A stretch of 56,442 bases of DNA. Origin: Janibacter anophelis NBRC 107843 (GTDB lineage Bacteria > Actinomycetota > Actinomycetes > Actinomycetales > Dermatophilaceae). Location: NCBI RefSeq assembly GCF_001570945.1, contig NZ_BCSQ01000019.1, forward strand, positions 1 through 56,442, in the 5' to 3' direction. How positions within the stretch are numbered: position 1 is the first letter of the stretch; the number at the start of each line of letters is the position of its first letter. The notes below the pieces were generated by a model. That model was given only the letters and a program-made list of their open reading frames with translations. It was not told the origin of the DNA and ran no database searches. This document shows, one piece after another, positions 47,640 through 56,437 of the stretch. Made by a program: the position numbers and the translations under genes.

Positions 47640-48616
47640 TGCAGGACGGGGACGGGGCCGTCGGCGCTCTGGCCGAGCCCGTAGTGGCCGGACCCGCCCT
47701 CGTCCTGCTGCACGAGCGCCAGGACGATCGCTGCCCGTCCCATCGGGATCGAGGGGACGTCGACGGTCGACACGCCCTCGGCGAGGTTGCCCTGGGTGCG
47801 CGCCACCGTGAGCGGGGACGCGTCGCCCGTGTCGGCCTCGGCATCGGCCGACGCGAGGACGGTCCCGTCGGCGTGGGTCTCGATGAGGTGGGTCAGCGCG
47901 ACCCAGATGTTGGCCTCGCGCTCGGCGGCACGGTCGACCGTGTCGGTCTCCTCGGTCGTCTCGGCGGCCACGGGGCCACCGAGCACGACGACGAGGTCGG
48001 CGGCGGCCGGCGCCTCATCGGGCCCGTCGACGAGGCCCTCGTCGTGCAGGCTCGTCCACGCCTGCTCCCGACGCGCCTGCGGGACGGCGTCGCCGTCCTG
48101 GGCGGCGGAGCGACCGGTGAGGACCACGGCCAGCGCCTGGTCGATCCGCTGGGCGCCGTCAGGTACGGCCGAGTCCACGCCGAGCTGGTCCAGGGCGGTG
48201 TCGCCGACGTCGCTGCGGGTGGTCGTCGCGTCGTCGGCGGTGCTGGCCCATGCCTCGCTCACCTCGACGGTGTCGGCCACCGTGGCGCCGGCCGTCTCGA
48301 GCGTCTCGCGCACCCCCTCGACGTCCTCGTCGGGAGCCTGCGGCAGGGCCACCACGGTGACGTCGCGATCGGCGAGCCGGTCCCCGACGACGGTGGGCAG
48401 CGTCTGCTCGTCGTAGGCGTCGTGGCCCTCGAGCTGTCGCCGCTGCTCGTTGGCCTGCTGGCGCAGGGCCTCCTTCTCCTTGCGCAGCTTGGTCACCTCA
48501 CCGGACAGCGTGCTGCCGATGTTGTCGTTGAGCGGCCCGGCGCCGAGCACGATCCCGATCGACAGCGCGATGAGCACGGCCGCGAGGGAGACGAGGTGGT
48601 ACCTGAAGTCGATCAC
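47636..48616 (-). CDS. steB: SteB / MctB-like membrane-anchored coiled-coil protein
   Basis: 326 residues: N-terminal single transmembrane helix (VSLAAVLIALSIGIVLGAGP), a coiled coil (LSGEVTKLRKEKEALRQQA), and an extracytoplasmic domain. Homologous to mycobacterial Rv1698 (named MctB, a copper-related outer membrane channel candidate) and to corynebacterial SteB, which works with SteA in daughter-cell separation. The steA gene directly upstream with a GTGA overlap supports the SteB role. The C-terminus SADGPVPVLQ is conserved-looking. No Cys/Met-rich copper site is seen. Confidence 0.85.
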   Translation of the reverse strand: MIDFRYHLVSLAAVLIALSIGIVLGAGPLNDNIGSTLSGEVTKLRKEKEALRQQANEQRRQLEGHDAYDEQTLPTVVGDRLADRDVTVVALPQAPDEDVEGVRETLETAGATVADTVEVSEAWASTADDATTTRSDVGDTALDQLGVDSAVPDGAQRIDQALAVVLTGRSAAQDGDAVPQARREQAWTSLHDEGLVDGPDEAPAAADLVVVLGGPVAAETTEETDTVDRAAEREANIWVALTHLIETHADGTVLASADAEADTGDASPLTVARTQGNLAEGVSTVDVPSIPMGRAAIVLALVQQDEGGSGHYGLGQSADGPVPVLQ

Positions 48617-49806
48617 GTGATGAGTCCTTCGACGAGCGCCCAGAGGTCGTCCCAGCGGGCACCGAGCAGTTGGAGGGTGGCCTGGCCCGTCGGCGTCGAC
48701 CACAGCGCGACGAAGAGCGACAGGAGGCACACGATGCCCAGGCCGACGAGCGACCACGACGATATCCGCGTGCGGTACAGGCGGCTGACGCCCTTGGCGT
48801 CGATGAGCTTGGAGCCCACCCGCAGCCGGGTGAGGAAGGTGCTCGACATCCCGGCCCGTCCCTTGTCGAGGAACTCGACGAGGGTCGCGTGGGTGCCCAC
48901 GGCGACGATGAGGGTCGCACCGCGGTCGTCGGCCAGCAGCATCGCGATGTCCTCGCTCGTGCCGGTCGCCGGGAAGACGACGGGCGTGACGCCGAGCGCC
49001 TCGACCCTCGCGACACCGGGTGCCCGCCCGTCACGATAGGCGTGCACCACGACCTCGGCACCGCTGGTGAGCACGGCGTCGGAGACCGAGTCCATGTCCC
49101 CGACGATCAGGTCCGGTCGGTGGCCGGCCTCGACGAGCGCGTCCGCTCCCCCGTCGACCCCGATGAGGACCGGCCGGTACTCGCGGATGTAGTGACGCAG
49201 GGCCGCGAGGTCCTCCTTGTAGTGGTATCCCCGCACGACGATGAGGACGTGCCGGTCGAGCATCTGCGTGCTGATCTCGGGCACGCCGACACCGTCGAAG
49301 AGCAGGTCCCGCTCCTGGGTGATGTACTCCATCGTGTTGGCGGCGAAGGCCTCGAGCTGCTCGCTCAGGCCCGCCCGCGCCTCGTCCATCGCGGCCGCGA
49401 GCGAACCCTCGTCCCAGCGGCGGCCACTCACCCGGTCACCGGACGACAGGTGGAGCACGTCGCCCTCGACGCTCGCGGCCTCCCCGTCCTTGAGTCGATC
49501 CAGGAGGTCCTCGTCGTCGACGTCGAGGAGCGGAATGCCGGCGTCGATGAGCAGTCGGGGACCGGCGTTGGGGTAGCGCCCGCTCACGGAGGCACCGGCA
49601 TTGACCACCGCCAGCGGGCGGCACTGGACGAGCGCCTCGCCGCTCACCCGGTCGATGTCGGTGTGGTCGATGACGGCGATGTCGCCCTGCTTGAGCCGCT
49701 TGGTGAGGTCCTTGGTGCGCCGGTCCACCCTGAGGGGTCCGTTGAGACCGGGCAGTACCGGGTCGTGCGACGCGTCGCGGGTCAGTCGAAGGGCCATCCG
49801 GGGCAT
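48613..49806 (-). CDS. steA: SteA, cytokinetic protein with thiamine-pyrophosphokinase-like fold
   Basis: 397 residues. Soluble part includes DIAVIDHTDIDRVSGEALV, the conserved region VNAGASVSGRYPNAGPRLL, and the TPK-like segments VLIGVDGGADALVEAG and HRPDLIVGDMDSVSDAV; a C-terminal transmembrane helix is SWSLVGLGIVCLLSLFVALW. Corynebacterial SteA localises with SteB at the division site and affects cell separation with RipA. It is orthologous in position to Rv1697, just after recN. ATG 49806 or 49797 could be the start. Confidence 0.9.
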   Translation of the reverse strand: MPRMALRLTRDASHDPVLPGLNGPLRVDRRTKDLTKRLKQGDIAVIDHTDIDRVSGEALVQCRPLAVVNAGASVSGRYPNAGPRLLIDAGIPLLDVDDEDLLDRLKDGEAASVEGDVLHLSSGDRVSGRRWDEGSLAAAMDEARAGLSEQLEAFAANTMEYITQERDLLFDGVGVPEISTQMLDRHVLIVVRGYHYKEDLAALRHYIREYRPVLIGVDGGADALVEAGHRPDLIVGDMDSVSDAVLTSGAEVVVHAYRDGRAPGVARVEALGVTPVVFPATGTSEDIAMLLADDRGATLIVAVGTHATLVEFLDKGRAGMSSTFLTRLRVGSKLIDAKGVSRLYRTRISSWSLVGLGIVCLLSLFVALWSTPTGQATLQLLGARWDDLWALVEGLIT

Positions 49807-49828
49807 CGTCCCATGAAGCCGCCCGGAT

Positions 49829-51562
49829 TCAGCGACGACACTGCTCGAGCAGCTCCTGCGCGTGCCGCAGACCGACGCTCGTGTCGTCGCCGCCCATCAT
49901 CCGCGAGAGCTCGGCGAGGCGCTCGTCGCCATCGACGACTCGTACGCCGCTGGAGGTGATCTGGTCGCCGTGGGCCTTGTGCACCACGAGGTGGCGATCC
50001 GCGTGCGCGGCGACCTGGGCGAGGTGGGTGACGACGATCACCTGGCTCGAGCGGGCCAGCGCGGCCAGACGGGCACCGACGTCGATTGCGGCGCGACCGC
50101 CCACCCCGGCGTCGACCTCGTCGAAGACGAAGGTGGGCACCTGGCTGCCGGTCGCTCCTGCGGTGGCGACCTCGATGGCCAGCATGATCCGGCTCAGCTC
50201 ACCGCCAGAGGCCGCCTTGGTCACGGATCGGGGTGGGGCCCCGCGGTTGGCCGCGACGCGCACCTCGACGGTGTCGGCGCCGTCGGCGGTGACCCGCACG
50301 ACGCTCCCGTCACCGAGGGGCAGCTCCACGGCGGCGTCGTCGGTCCGGGGCTCGACCGCGACCTCGACGCGGGCCTTGGGCATGCCCAGGTGCGCCAGCT
50401 CCTCCTCGACCGCGGTGCCGAGGCGCTGCGCGGCAGCCGTACGAGCCGCGGTCAGTCGCACCGCATCGGCGCCGAGCCGCTCCTGCCACTGCGAGACGAG
50501 TGCGCTGAGCTCCTCGATCCGCTCGTCGGCGCCCTGCAGCCCGAGCAGTCGCTGACGGGCCTCGTCGCGGTGGCGCAGAACCGCCTCGACGTCGTCGCCG
50601 TAGCGTCGGGTCAGCTCACGCAGGGCCGCCACCCGTGACTGGGTCGTGGCGAGCCGGGCCGGGTCGGCCTCGATGTCGGCCGCATAGGCCGACAGGTCGG
50701 CCGCGAGCTCGGAGGTCAGCATTCCGACCTCGGCGAGGCGTTGCTGCAGCTGTGCGAGCTGCGGGTCGTGCTCGGCGAGCCGGGTGACCTCGTCGGCAGC
50801 ACGGGCGAGGCGTCCGACGACGTCGTCGCCGTCGAAGCTGTCCGGGTCCGACAGCAGCCGGTGGGCGGTGTCGGCGCCGGTGCGCAGCTCCTCCGCGTGC
50901 CCGAGGCGCTCGGCCTCGTGCGCCAGGTCGGTGTCCTCACCGGGCTGCGGGTCGACGGCGTCGATCTGCTCGAGCTGGTGGGTCAGCAGCTCGATCTCCT
51001 GCAGGCGGGCACGCTCGCCCTCGACGAGCTGCGCGAGCTCCCCCTTCGCCTGCTGCCACTCGCGGAAGGCGGCGGCCACCTCGGCCGCGGCGAAGGACAC
51101 CTCATCCCCGCCGAAGGCATCGAGCAGCGCGCGGTGCTGCGCCGGCCGCTTCAACCGCCACTGGTCGGCCTGGCCGTGGACCGCCACGAGGCCCTCACCG
51201 AGATCGGAGAGCACCCCGATCGGCGCCCGCCGTCCGCCGACGTGCGCGCGGCTGCGGCCCGCGGCGGAGATGGTCCGGCTGAGGAGCAGCTCGGGCTCGT
51301 CGGCGATCCCACCGGCCTGCGCCGCAGTCCCGCGTGCCGGGTGGTCCTCGGCGAGCTCGACCTCGGCCTCCACCACGGCCTCGTCGCTGCCGGTGCGCAC
51401 GAGGTCGGCATCGGCCCGGCCGCCGAGGACGAGCCCGAGGCCCGTGACGACCATCGTCTTGCCCGCTCCGGTCTCGCCGGTGACCACGGTCAGCCCGGGG
51501 TGCAGTGAGAGGGTCGCGTCCTCGATGACGCCGAGGTCGCGGATGTGCAGCTCACGCAGCAT
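49829..51562 (-). CDS. recN: DNA repair protein RecN
   Basis: SMC-like ATPase for double-strand break repair, 577 residues. Walker A GETGAGKT near residue 29, long central coiled coil from about 150 to 360 (rich in Glu, Arg and Leu), ABC signature KAASGGELSRIMLAIEV and Walker B FVFDEVDAGVGG. Normal length. One base separates it from the nadK stop upstream, so it is part of the tlyA-nadK-recN-steAB operon. Confidence 0.97.
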   Translation of the reverse strand: MLRELHIRDLGVIEDATLSLHPGLTVVTGETGAGKTMVVTGLGLVLGGRADADLVRTGSDEAVVEAEVELAEDHPARGTAAQAGGIADEPELLLSRTISAAGRSRAHVGGRRAPIGVLSDLGEGLVAVHGQADQWRLKRPAQHRALLDAFGGDEVSFAAAEVAAAFREWQQAKGELAQLVEGERARLQEIELLTHQLEQIDAVDPQPGEDTDLAHEAERLGHAEELRTGADTAHRLLSDPDSFDGDDVVGRLARAADEVTRLAEHDPQLAQLQQRLAEVGMLTSELAADLSAYAADIEADPARLATTQSRVAALRELTRRYGDDVEAVLRHRDEARQRLLGLQGADERIEELSALVSQWQERLGADAVRLTAARTAAAQRLGTAVEEELAHLGMPKARVEVAVEPRTDDAAVELPLGDGSVVRVTADGADTVEVRVAANRGAPPRSVTKAASGGELSRIMLAIEVATAGATGSQVPTFVFDEVDAGVGGRAAIDVGARLAALARSSQVIVVTHLAQVAAHADRHLVVHKAHGDQITSSGVRVVDGDERLAELSRMMGGDDTSVGLRHAQELLEQCRR

Positions 51563-51563
51563 G

Positions 51564-52481
51564 TCAGCTCCCCGACCGGTTGCGGCCGCGCCACCCGTGC
51601 ACCGACAGGTCGAACTTCGCGACGAGCCGGTCGGTGAAGGGTGACCGGCTCAGGCGCGCCAGCCGGACCGGCTGGGACGAGCGGCTGACCTCGATGCGGG
51701 CACCGGGTGGCAGGTCGACGGCGCGACGACCGTCGCACCACAGGACACCGTGCCCCTCCGTGCCGGGCACGAGGTCGACGGCGAGGTCGGAGGTCGGTGC
51801 CACGACGAGCGGCCGGGCGAAGAGCGCGTGCGCGCTGATCGGCACGACGAGCATCGCCTCGACACCGGGCCACACGACCGGGCCACCTGCGGAGAAGGCG
51901 TAGGCGGTCGAGCCGGTCGGAGTCGCCATGACGACGCCGTCGCACCCCCACGTGGACAGCGGACGTCCGTCGATCTCGACGGTGAGCACGAGCATCCGCT
52001 CGCGCGAGGCCTTTTCGACAGTGACCTCGTTGAGCGCCCAGCTGCGGGCGATCTCGCGGCCGTCGAGGGTCGCGACGACGTCGAGCGCCATGCGCTCCTC
52101 CACGTCGTAAGCGCGCTCGACGATGTGGTCGACCGTGGCCTCGACGTCCTCGCGCTCGGCCTCGGCGAGGAAGCCCACGTGCCCCAAGTTGACCCCGAGG
52201 ACCGGGACGTTGGCGGAGCGAGCGGTCTCGGCGCCCCGCAGGATCGTGCCGTCACCGCCGAGGACGACGACCAGCTCGACGTCGCTCGCGGGGTCGTCGT
52301 CACCCTCGTGGACGACGACGACGGGGTGCCGTCCCAGGATGCTGTCAGCGAGCTCCCCCGCGGGCAGCCGCACCTCGATGCCCGCCTCGGCGAGGCGGTC
52401 GGCCACGCCCATGGCGACCTCGAGGGCCTCGGGCCGGCCGGGGTGCGCGAGGAGCAGCACCCGACGACGCGTCGACGTCAT
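51564..52481 (-). CDS. nadK: NAD kinase
   Basis: Phosphorylates NAD to NADP using ATP (or polyphosphate in some actinobacteria, not decidable here). 305 residues with the GGDGT motif in VVVLGGDGTILRGAE and WALNEVTVEKASRERML. ATG overlaps the tlyA stop (ATGA). Same order tlyA-nadK-recN as in Mycobacterium (Rv1694-1696). Confidence 0.97.
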   Translation of the reverse strand: MTSTRRRVLLLAHPGRPEALEVAMGVADRLAEAGIEVRLPAGELADSILGRHPVVVVHEGDDDPASDVELVVVLGGDGTILRGAETARSANVPVLGVNLGHVGFLAEAEREDVEATVDHIVERAYDVEERMALDVVATLDGREIARSWALNEVTVEKASRERMLVLTVEIDGRPLSTWGCDGVVMATPTGSTAYAFSAGGPVVWPGVEAMLVVPISAHALFARPLVVAPTSDLAVDLVPGTEGHGVLWCDGRRAVDLPPGARIEVSRSSQPVRLARLSRSPFTDRLVAKFDLSVHGWRGRNRSGS

Positions 52482-53284
52482 CGGTCCTCCTCACGGGTCA
52501 TCTCGTCGGCGATCACCTGCTGAGCCTGCCACGTCAGACCGACACCCGTGCGGCGGGTCAGGTGCACGAGGTACTCGTGATTTCCCTCTCCCCCACGCAC
52601 CGGACTGCGCGTCAGCCCCAGCACGGCGAAGCCGACCTCGGCAGCCCGGGCGAGCACCGCCTCGATGGCGTCCCGCCGGGCCGTGGGGTCCGTGACGACC
52701 CCGCGGCGCCCGAGTCCGTGACGCCCCACCTCGAACTGCGGCTTGATGAGCAGCACGGCCTCGCCCTGCGGGTCGAGCAGCCCGTGGACCTCCGCCAGGA
52801 CGAGACGAAGGGAGATGAAGCTCAGGTCCCCCACGGCCAGGTCGACGCTGCCGCCGATGTCCTGCGGGACCAGGCCTCGGATGGTCGTGCCGCTGCGATC
52901 GGTGACGCGCGGGTCGGCCGCCAGCTCAGGTGCCAGCTGGTCGTGGCCGACGTCGAGGGCGATGACGTGTGCGGCGCCGCGCTCGAGCAGCACCTGGGTG
53001 AAACCGCCCGTGCACGCGCCGATGTCCAGACAGCGGAGTCCGGCCACGGGGACGTCGAAGTCGGACAGGGCACCGACGAGCTTGCCCGCTGCTCGCCCGA
53101 CCCAGTGGTCCCGGTCGGAGCTGACGACGAGCTCGTCCTGCGGCCCCACGCGCACGGAGGTCTTGGTCACGACGGCGCCACCCACGGTGACCTCCCCCGC
53201 CTCCACGAGCTCCCTGGCCCGGGTCCGGCTGCGGGCCAGGCCCCGCTCGACGAGGGCGACATCCAGCCGGGTCGTCTCGGCCAC
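52478..53284 (-). CDS. tlyA: TlyA rRNA 2'-O-methyltransferase
   Basis: 268 residues: N-terminal S4 RNA-binding domain (RLDVALVERGLARSRTRARE) and RrmJ-like methyltransferase with SAM site CLDIGACTGGFTQVLLERGA, catalytic-type Lys and Asp residues in the region GDLSFISLRL and LLIKPQFEVGR. The family methylates 16S and/or 23S rRNA; in Mycobacterium this gives capreomycin sensitivity. GTG start, 4 nt after the upstream small gene's stop. Confidence 0.95.
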   Translation of the reverse strand: MAETTRLDVALVERGLARSRTRARELVEAGEVTVGGAVVTKTSVRVGPQDELVVSSDRDHWVGRAAGKLVGALSDFDVPVAGLRCLDIGACTGGFTQVLLERGAAHVIALDVGHDQLAPELAADPRVTDRSGTTIRGLVPQDIGGSVDLAVGDLSFISLRLVLAEVHGLLDPQGEAVLLIKPQFEVGRHGLGRRGVVTDPTARRDAIEAVLARAAEVGFAVLGLTRSPVRGGEGNHEYLVHLTRRTGVGLTWQAQQVIADEMTREEDR

Positions 53285-53288
53285 TGCC

Positions 53289-53543
53289 TCAGGACCCGAG
53301 GTCGGACAACCGCGAGGTCAGCGTCTGGTGCACGGACTCGCCGGCGGCGAGCACCCCGTCGAGGTCGGCTTCGTCCACGACGGCCAGGTCGCGCAGCACG
53401 GCGTCGACGACGAGGTCCCCGGTCTGCGGGGTCCCGTCGACGGACGTGGGTGCGGACGACGAGTCGGGCACGGGCGATTCAGGCGCGGGAGTGGAGGCGG
53501 GCGGCCCCGGCCGAGGGGCGGAGGGAAGGGGGATCTCAGGCAC
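53289..53543 (-). CDS. small conserved-position protein, 84 residues
   Basis: Unrecognised. Pro/Ala/Ser-rich N-terminal half followed by a likely helical C-terminus (TGDLVVDAVLRDLAVVDEAD). The GTG start overlaps the 3' end of the Lys-rich gene by 8 nt, and tlyA follows after 4 nt, so it is held between two genes in one transcription unit. Its position corresponds to the small Rv1693 gene in Mycobacterium, but homology was not tested. Low complexity limits certainty about the N-terminus. Confidence 0.6.
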   Translation of the reverse strand: MPEIPLPSAPRPGPPASTPAPESPVPDSSSAPTSVDGTPQTGDLVVDAVLRDLAVVDEADLDGVLAAGESVHQTLTSRLSDLGS

Positions 53544-54243
53544 CGGGCAGCACCGTCGGCTTCGCGGGGGCGGTCGGCGCCGCATTCTTCGCCGTGGACT
53601 TCTGCGGCGCGGACGTCGTCCCCGTGGCGCGGCTCTGGGGCGAGGCGGACGAGGCCTTCTTCGCCGGGGTTCTCCTCGCCCCGGTGGCCGAGGCCTCCTT
53701 CGTCGCGGCCTTCCTCGGCGCGGCTTTCTTCGGCGCGGCCTTCCTCGGCGCGGCTTTCTTCGGCGCGGCCTTCTTCGTCGCGGAGGCCGTGGTCTTCTTC
53801 GCCGGGGCCCGCTTCGTCGCGGCCTTCGTGGCGGGCTGGGCGCCGGACGACGGCGTCTTCGCCGCCACCTTCTGCTGCGTCTTCGCCGCCGTCTTCTTCG
53901 CAGCCGACTTCCGCGGCGCCCGCTTGGCCGGCGCGGACTTCTTCGACGCCGACGTGGACCGTGCGCTCACTGGTGCGGGCACCCCGCTCGTCACGCGCTC
54001 GGACTCCTCCCCCGCGGGGACGGCGCGGGCGCGCAGGGTCGCGCTCAGCGCATCGAGGTCGGCCTGCTCCTCGGCGGGCCACGGCGACTCGTCGTCCCGC
54101 TCACGGACCGGGGGGACCGCGGTCGAGACCAACAGCGTGTCGACCAGACGCACGACGTCGAGCGCTCGGTCGAGCGTGGTCTCGGTCAGCTTCAGGCCCA
54201 GATGGATCACTCCGCGTACAGGGTCCACGTCACTCCTCGTCAT
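53536..54243 (-). CDS. histone H1-like Lys/Ala/Pro-rich protein
   Basis: 235 residues. The first 70 residues look folded (GVIHLGLKLTETTLDRALDV and a helix after). From about residue 110 onward the chain is a low-complexity tail of KKAAPRKAAPKK-type repeats, like the C-terminal tails of actinobacterial and mycobacterial nucleoid proteins such as HupB-like or histone H1-like proteins. It probably binds nucleic acid. No recognised DNA-binding domain is in the N-terminus. A TAGCGT hexamer lies 11 nt ahead of the ATG, inside the upstream gene's stop, so a private promoter is possible. Confidence 0.75.
   Translation of the reverse strand: MTRSDVDPVRGVIHLGLKLTETTLDRALDVVRLVDTLLVSTAVPPVRERDDESPWPAEEQADLDALSATLRARAVPAGEESERVTSGVPAPVSARSTSASKKSAPAKRAPRKSAAKKTAAKTQQKVAAKTPSSGAQPATKAATKRAPAKKTTASATKKAAPKKAAPRKAAPKKAAPRKAATKEASATGARRTPAKKASSASPQSRATGTTSAPQKSTAKNAAPTAPAKPTVLPGA
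53711..53770 (+). repeat. tandem repeat, 2 copies of a 30-bp unit
   Basis: Two exact 30-bp copies (53711-53740 and 53741-53770), each made of two related 15-bp halves, encode the AAPKKAAPRK stretch in the Lys-rich gene. Partial copies flank it. Exact identity suggests recent slippage, and copy number may vary among strains. Confidence 0.9.
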
Positions 54244-54257
54244 CGGGTGGGACCACG

Positions 54258-55241
54258 CTACCCGTTGAGCCACAGCCCGGCAGCGTCCTCCCTGCGCACG
54301 CGGCCTGCATCCACCGCCGCCCAGATCGCATCCAGCCCGGCACGCAGGCCGTCCATGCCCGAGCCGACGACCTCCAGCGTGTCCGCCACCCGTGCCCGGG
54401 CCCGTCCGCGCACGAACCAGTCGCCGTCACGGCGCCCTTCCGGGTAGGGCTCGTGCAGGCCCCGGAGGTCCTCCAGCACATGGACGGGCCGACGCGTCGG
54501 TGGCGCAGCGGCAGCGTCGGCAGGTCCGTGGACCCCGGTGAGGACGAGGGCACTGGACAACCCGGTGGCGACCGCGCCCTCGATGTCGGTCTCGAGCCGG
54601 TCGCCCACGGCCAGCACACGGTCGGGCCGGGCGCCGAGGACCCGAGCGGCCATGGCGTACATCGGCGGGTGCGGCTTGCCGATGACCTCGGGGTCGACAT
54701 CGACGGCCAGGCGCACCGCGCGCACCAGCGAACCGTTGCCCGGGGCCGGACCGCGCTCGGTCGGCAGCGTCAGGTCGTCATTGGTCGCGACCCAGCGTGC
54801 CCCGGCCCGCACCACGTGCGCCGCGACCGCCAGGTCCGTGGCGGTGACATCGGCGCCATACCCCTGGAGCACGGCCACCGGCCGCCCTTCGTCACGCGGC
54901 GACCGCGGCTGAAGTCCCACGAGCCGTAGCGCTGCGGCAACACCCGGCCCACCGACGGCCAGCACCTCACTGCCTTGCGGCAGATCGGCTGCCAAGGCAT
55001 GGGCAGCAGCCAACGACGAGGTGAGGACCATCTCATCGGTGGTCCGGACACCGAGCGACCGGAGGTGGTCACCGACATCGCCCGGCATCCGGGAGGCGTT
55101 GTTGGTCGCGAAGACGACAGGCGTCCTCAGCGCGTTGAGCGCCTCGACGGCGTGCGGGATGGCACCCGGTCCTGCATAGACGACACCATCGAGGTCGCAG
55201 ACCAGCCCGTCGTACTGGCTGACCAGGGTGGGCAGGCTCAT
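54258..55241 (-). CDS. HAD-IIA family phosphatase (NagD-like)
   Basis: 327 residues: nucleophile motif VCDLDGVVYAGPGAIPHAVE, the ATNNAS motif II region, the large C2-type cap, and the late motifs EVIGKPHPPMYAMA and VLAVGDRLETDIEGAV with TGLSSALVLTGVH. These are diagnostic of NagD-type nucleotide or sugar phosphatases; the homologous position in Mycobacterium is Rv1692, a glycerol-3-phosphate phosphatase, which makes that substrate possible. The final 55 residues form an extra C-terminal segment. ATG overlaps the TPR gene stop (ATGA). Confidence 0.92.
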   Translation of the reverse strand: MSLPTLVSQYDGLVCDLDGVVYAGPGAIPHAVEALNALRTPVVFATNNASRMPGDVGDHLRSLGVRTTDEMVLTSSLAAAHALAADLPQGSEVLAVGGPGVAAALRLVGLQPRSPRDEGRPVAVLQGYGADVTATDLAVAAHVVRAGARWVATNDDLTLPTERGPAPGNGSLVRAVRLAVDVDPEVIGKPHPPMYAMAARVLGARPDRVLAVGDRLETDIEGAVATGLSSALVLTGVHGPADAAAAPPTRRPVHVLEDLRGLHEPYPEGRRDGDWFVRGRARARVADTLEVVGSGMDGLRAGLDAIWAAVDAGRVRREDAAGLWLNG

Positions 55242-56260
55242 GCCTGCTCGGGCTCCTGACCGTCGATGCCCTCATCGCTGACCTCGACCTCGTCGAGTCG
55301 GACCCCGTCGAGCTCCTCGACGCGCTCGACGGCGTCGGTCTCGCCGTCCTGGTCGGCCACGGCGGCCTTGGCGAACCAAGCGCGCGCGTCGTCGGTGCGG
55401 CCCACCTCGAGGAGGGCGTCGGCGTACGCGTACCAGACACGCGCGGCCCACGGCTTCTTGGCGACCTTGTCCACCTGGCCCTGCAGGGCCAGGACGGCGG
55501 CCTGAGGCTGGCCCATGTCGCGGCGGATGCCGGAGCCGACGATGAGCAGCTCGACCTGCTCCTCCTGCCCGAGCTGGCGCGCCTCTGGCGAACCCAGCAG
55601 CTCGAGGGCGCGGGCGGGGCGTCCCAGCCCGCGCTCGCAGTCGACCATGAGGGGCAACAGGTGCGAGGACCCACTGAGTCGACGCACGGTGCGGAACTCG
55701 GTGAGGGCCCGCGCGAAGTCGCCCATGCGGTAGGCGACGAACCCCAGGGCCTCACGCGCAGCCGGCACCCGACCCGCGCGGCGGACAGCGGTCTCCGCGT
55801 GGGCCAGCGCACCGTCGAGATCCTCGGCCTCGAGCAGGGCCGCCACCATCACGAGGTGCTGGGCGACGCCTTCGGCGTTCTCCTTGCTCAGAGTGCGCAG
55901 CTGCTGGCGCACACTCCGGTCGAGCTCGGCTCCGGTCACGTCCGGCGCGATGGCCGGCTCCGGCTTGCGCCCCTCCTTGGGGACCAGCCGTGAGCCGCCG
56001 CGGGCGTTGTCATCGCCCTGACGGCCGACTCCCCCGCGCTCGGGCCGAGGACCGGAGCGTCCACCGCGATCATCCCGACGGTCCCGGTCGTCTCGACGGT
56101 CGCGACCGCGGTCATCGCTGCCGCGCCGCTCGTCCCGTCCGGTACGAGGGCCTCCGGTGCGACCGCTTCCGCCCGGCCGGCCACCACCGGGACGGTCGGG
56201 ACGACCCCGACCCCCGGAACCGCCACGGCTACGCTCCGGCCTGCTCGACCTCTCGTCCAC
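55238..56260 (-). CDS. tetratricopeptide protein with RG-rich N-terminus
   Basis: 340 residues. Residues 1-95 are a disordered stretch dominated by Arg, Gly, Asp and Pro with several RGG and RDDR units. From about 105 on there are TPR-like helices (GALAHAETAVRRAGRVPAAR, GFVAYRMGDFARALTEF, and further pairs). The C-terminus is acidic. Its position matches Rv1691, a TPR protein next to tyrS. A GTG start preceded by AGAGAGG is used. The RG-rich tail suggests RNA binding or condensate formation; function unknown. Confidence 0.85.
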   Translation of the reverse strand: MDERSSRPERSRGGSGGRGRPDRPGGGRPGGSGRTGGPRTGRDERRGSDDRGRDRRDDRDRRDDRGGRSGPRPERGGVGRQGDDNARGGSRLVPKEGRKPEPAIAPDVTGAELDRSVRQQLRTLSKENAEGVAQHLVMVAALLEAEDLDGALAHAETAVRRAGRVPAAREALGFVAYRMGDFARALTEFRTVRRLSGSSHLLPLMVDCERGLGRPARALELLGSPEARQLGQEEQVELLIVGSGIRRDMGQPQAAVLALQGQVDKVAKKPWAARVWYAYADALLEVGRTDDARAWFAKAAVADQDGETDAVERVEELDGVRLDEVEVSDEGIDGQEPEQA

Positions 56261-56402
56261 GTCCTACAACCTCTCTCGACCTGGGCCCCTGTCAGGGCAA
56301 CACTCTCCCGTGCGGGGCCCGCACGCAACAACCGTGCTCGTTCGGCTCATCCCGAGTGCACATCTCGCGCACCATTCCGGAACATTCTCTGGGGTGAATG
56401 TG

Positions 56403-56437
56403 CGAGAGCCCCCAACACGGGGTGTTGGGGGCTCTCG
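56403..56437. terminator. perfect 16-bp hairpin at the right edge
   Basis: Arms 56403-56418 and 56422-56437 are exact reverse complements with a 3-nt loop. This is the strongest hairpin in the window. It lies 143 nt upstream of the TPR gene, so it probably ends a transcription unit arriving from beyond the right edge on the minus strand, or one entering on the plus strand. No T-tract follows on either side. Confidence 0.8.
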
